NCBI GenBank assembly: GCA_000697335.1
Contig: JNEM01009264.1
Location: 1 to 11,836 of the forward strand
Source of the DNA: Conidiobolus incongruus B7586
Taxonomy: Eukaryota > Entomophthoromycota > Entomophthoromycetes > Entomophthorales > Conidiobolaceae
Length of the DNA: 11,836 nucleotides
Direction of reading: 5' to 3'
The notes beneath the pieces are model-generated. The model was not told the origin of the DNA and made no database searches. It was given only the letters and a program-made list of their open reading frames with translations. Below, piece after piece: positions 9,298 through 11,836 of the stretch. Position 1 is the first letter of the stretch. Each line of letters starts with the position of its first letter. The position numbers were made by a program, and so were the translations under genes.

Positions 9298-10310
9298 TTA
9301 AAACTTAGTATATCTACCTTCAACTTTTTTAACTTTTTTAAGTTTATAGGGTATAGAATTAACTACTTATATTAACAAGAGTTAATCTTGTTTTATATTT
9401 CTTAAATATATTCCTAAAGCCAATTTAAATTTTTTATTAATTAGAAAGCTTTAATAACTTTGGTTAACTAATCCCAAAGGTATTTAATTAAGTTAAAGTT
9501 AAAAATTAAAATAGCTACTTTATAACTAATATTTTATTATTTTTCAGCTATTTGGTATTAAAAGCTATAATATATCAAGAAACATTATCTTATTAAAAAA
9601 TAATATTAGATTTGTTTAATCTATATTATTTAATGTTTTTTTTAATTTATAGTTTAAAATATTTTTATATATCTTAATAATAATTCCCCTATTAACTTTA
9701 TAAATATACTTTATATTTAAAAACAATATATATCTCTAAATAATAATTTATTTAACATTGTATTTTTAAATAGAATTAATATAATAGTTATAAAATAATT
9801 CTATATTTTTTCTAAAGCATTTAGTTTTTTTATTAAATTTATTAAAGTATATTTTTATTTAATGAAATTAAATAGCTTTATTTTAATTAGTTTTGGTTTA
9901 ATATTAATAATAATATTTAAACTCATTTGATTTTATAATAAGATTTCTTTAGTTGGGGGTGTTTTTTCTTAAGATATTAGTAATATCTATGCTAATATAA
10001 AACATATATAGTAATATCAATGTTAATAATATTTTTGTATAGTTTTATATTTCCTGTTATATTTTTATAATAATACTATATTTGCTTGTATTAATTAACT
10101 TATAGATATATTTTTTATTATATTCATTTATTATTTTAATATAATTAAGTTTAAATTTAAATGTGTTTTTATAATTATTATTAATAACTTTAATTATAGT
10201 CAATTAGCTAACATTAGTAATTCTAATAGTATTATAAGTTAATTTATCTTTTTTATAAAGTTGATTAATATATAAATAAATTTTTTTAGAGAGGGATTTA
10301 AACATAATGA
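9298..10310 (-). pseudogene. decayed Tc1-type transposase of element B
   Basis: Reading the minus strand, the C-terminal third is recognisable. NFNLIKYLWD (9500 down to 9471) occupies the place of the Tc1 motif DLNPIENLWD, with E to K, P to L and D to N changes that all fit C to T or G to A. Further on, INSC.YK.LI and then VEGRYTKF followed directly by TAA (9324 to 9298) match the usual Tc1 C-terminus that ends GG.TKY. Just upstream, FNTK.LKNNKILVIK resembles the segment between the second Asp and the DLNPIE block. Frames change at least once and stops are frequent. A candidate N-terminal DNA-binding region lies near 10310-10190 (TIRITNVS...TIIKVINNNY), but this is weak. The 5' limit given is approximate. 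Confidence 0.65.
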
Positions 10311-10593
10311 AACTAATAAAAAAAATTTAATAAATTTGTAAAATATTATATAAAATAATAGAAAAAAGAGAAAAAACATATATTTTATAATATTAAATAT
10401 ATCTTTTTATTTCAAAAACCTGTAAATTTATAACTTACCTTAGTTAAATATTAAAGGTTAATATTTTTGCTCATAGTTTATTAAGTATATTAAAATATAT
10501 TTATTTATTATCAAATAATATACTTTGACTATATATTATAATTTTAAATAATTTATTATATATAATTATTTTAGTTTTTAATTAAAATATATA

Positions 10594-10624
10594 TTTGATT
10601 TTATGACTTATTTTTATAGGTTAG
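10594..10624. repeat. right terminal inverted repeat of element B
   Basis: It ends TTTTTATAGGTTAG, followed by TA. It pairs with 9070-9100 at 29 of 31 positions. Confidence 0.85.
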
Positions 10625-10783
10625 TATATATACTATTTGAATTTAGTATTTAAAAAAATCAATTAATAATGAATTATATATTTTCTTTAAAAAAAGTTAA
10701 TTTTAACTAATATTTTCAATATAGTTTAAGAAAATTAATAATTTTAGATTATAATTATAAAATATTACTTTAATTTTGAAATA

Positions 10784-11836
10784 ATGGGAAATTTTTTAAT
10801 TTCTAATTTTTCAAACATATTATTAGTTTGAAATAAATAAATATCTAAAAAGTTAATAGGATATTATATATTTTTAATATATATATATATATATTAGTTT
10901 TTTTGATTAAAAAATTAACTTTTTAAAATTGGTTATTTAATTTAATCATGCTTAAACCAAATAGTAATCATCAAAAGTTTTTTATTTTGGTATCAGTAAA
11001 ACTTAACCATAAACCCTTTAAAATTATTTAAAATTTACAAGCAGCTTTTGGTAATAAAGTATTATCTAAATCAACAATTTATTGCTAGGTAAATTACTTT
11101 AAGGCTAAGAGAGAAACTATTTAAAACCTGCTAAAATCTAAAAAACCAACTTTAAATGTTACTCTTTCAATTGTAAATAAAGTGAAAAAATATATTGAAA
11201 AGCAGCTTTTTATTTCAGCTAGAGAATTATCCAAGCACTTTAATATTAGTCTTACAAGTATTTTATATATTTTAAAGTTTAAACTAAAATTAATAAATAA
11301 AAATATAAAATGTATACCTTATAATTTAACTAAAGCTCAAAAAAAAGCTAGAGTAGCTATTGCTAAACAAAACCTATTGAAATATTACTAAAGCCTAAAC
11401 TTTTACAGCAAATAATTATAATTGATGAATCTTAAATCCCTATGTATAATCCTTTACCAAAACACAAATCAAGATGCTGGATTAAGCCAAATTAACCCCT
11501 TCTACAAATCCCTTTAAATAAATATTTTGTTAATAAACAAATGTTAATTATTGTAATAAATTCTAATAGTATATACTATTCTTATTTAGTTCCTGAAGGA
11601 AAATCAATTAATAATAAACTATATATTGATTTTTTATATAAAAGTATTTTTAATTAGTGTTCTCAATATAATTTAAGAAGACCTATTATTTTGCATGATA
11701 ATTGCAAAATACATAAATCTAAAGCTGTAAAAAACTTTCTAATCAAAAATAACTGGAAAAAACTACCACATCTAGTATATTCCTTTGATTATAACCTATG
11801 TGATTATAATTGCTTTAGGCAATTAAAAAACCAGCT
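10784..11836 (+). mobile_element. mariner-like element, copy A2 (3' end beyond the window)
   Basis: It begins after TA (10782-10783) with ATGGGAAATTTTTTAATTT, the same start as copy A1 at 8287, and stays alignable with A1 for the whole comparable length. A leader of about 164 bp containing a TA microsatellite precedes the transposase start at 10948. The window ends inside the transposase, just after the third catalytic Asp, so the right inverted repeat and target duplication cannot be seen. A2 keeps many more G and C bases than A1 and is the younger or less decayed copy. It appears to sit inside the 3' part of A1. Confidence 0.8.
10948..11836 (+). pseudogene. mariner (DD34D) transposase, broken and cut by the window edge
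   Basis: The frame starts MLKPNSNHQKFFILVSVKL. It then gives a first helix-turn-helix region (FGNKVLSKSTIYC.VNYFK, 11047-11100) and a second one (KKYIEKQLFISARELSKHFN onward, 11185-11290). The pre-catalytic block LTKAQKKARVAIAKQNLL follows. After a one-base shift near 11380-11391 come the catalytic parts: IIIDES (Asp at 11424), LVPEGKSINNKLY, LHDNCKIHKSKAV (Asp at 11697) and YSFDYNLCDYNCF (Asp at 11802). Exactly 34 residues separate the last two Asp, the mariner DD34D signature. In-frame stops at 11029, 11086, 11122, 11433, 11493 and 11655 are all TAA or TAG. Mariner transposases are about 340-350 residues, so about 45 residues lie outside. All three catalytic Asp remain, but the gene is not translatable under the standard code. 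Confidence 0.85.

Larger units (their letters stand above)
9070..10624 (-). mobile_element. Tc1-like DNA transposon (element B) nested in mariner copy A1
   Basis: The 1555-bp element has 31-bp terminal inverted repeats (9070-9100 and 10594-10624) that differ at two positions, both C/T differences. TA flanks both ends (9068-9069 and 10625-10626), as expected for a Tc1/mariner target duplication. Removing it rejoins the mariner copy A1 exactly as judged against A2. Its size is normal for the superfamily. The gene lies on the minus strand, so the element is inserted opposite to A1. The interior is among the most A/T-rich DNA in the window and is thoroughly decayed. The interrupted mariner is therefore older than this insertion. 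Confidence 0.8.
8287..10781 (+). mobile_element. mariner-like element, copy A1, split by a nested Tc1-like element
   Basis: Two segments, 8287-9069 and 10625-10781, align in order with copy A2 (10784 onward), so A1 is the same element in the same orientation. It starts at TA followed by ATGGGAAATTTTTTAATTT, as A2 does. Transposase remnants are visible in frame. One is the second helix-turn-helix region (KKYIEKNFFIS...SNISHISIFYILKFKLK, about 8682-8800). Another is the first catalytic region near 8917, where IINET replaces the IIDES of A2, so the catalytic Asp is Asn. The second catalytic Asp is also lost in the 10625-10781 part. The start codon seen in A2 is absent. Premature stops at 8525-8527 and 8582-8584 are shared with A2. 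Most differences from A2 are G or C in A2 against A or T here. The 3' end is cut where A2 begins. Confidence 0.75.

Overview
The window is a very AT-rich, gene-poor piece of a eukaryotic nuclear genome. Evidence for a eukaryote: two Tc1/mariner-superfamily transposons, TATA boxes and AATAAA signals around the genes, no bacterial-style operon or ribosome-binding sites, and kilobases of noncoding A/T-rich DNA. I cannot name the organism. A low-GC fungus or microsporidian, or an AT-rich invertebrate, would all fit.

Layout. Positions 1-3240 are noncoding A/T-rich DNA with only short unassigned open frames. Positions 3249-4068 hold the one clearly intact gene. It encodes a 194-residue secreted protein with a signal peptide, a four-cysteine core and a tail of 12-residue Thr-rich repeats, flanked by a TATA box and an AATAAA signal. 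Positions 4069-7290 are a second A/T-rich stretch, with a hairpin, a TTA microsatellite and faint decayed-coding-like patches. Positions 7298-7892 hold a diverged paralogue of the first gene. It has the same plan (TATA box, signal peptide, DPF motif, Cys core, Ser/Thr/Pro tail, YY-stop end, AATAAA about 100 nt downstream), but its frame carries two TGA codons. It is therefore probably a pseudogene, though read-through or TGA recoding cannot be excluded.

Positions 8287-11836 are a nest of three dead DNA transposons. Mariner copy A1 starts at 8287 and is split by a 1555-bp Tc1-like element B (9070-10624, 31-bp terminal inverted repeats, TA on both sides, transposase remnant on the minus strand). 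A1 resumes at 10625 and is cut again at 10782-10783, where a second, better preserved copy of the same mariner (A2) begins and runs off the window. A2 shows the DD34D signature. All three have decayed mainly by G:C to A:T change.

The picture is a small family of secreted, cysteine-containing, mucin-like proteins in an AT-rich, transposon-filled desert. The two paralogues share no recognised domain with known families, so function is unassigned. The best lead for something undescribed is this paralogue family with its C-x6-C-x-P-x-P core.
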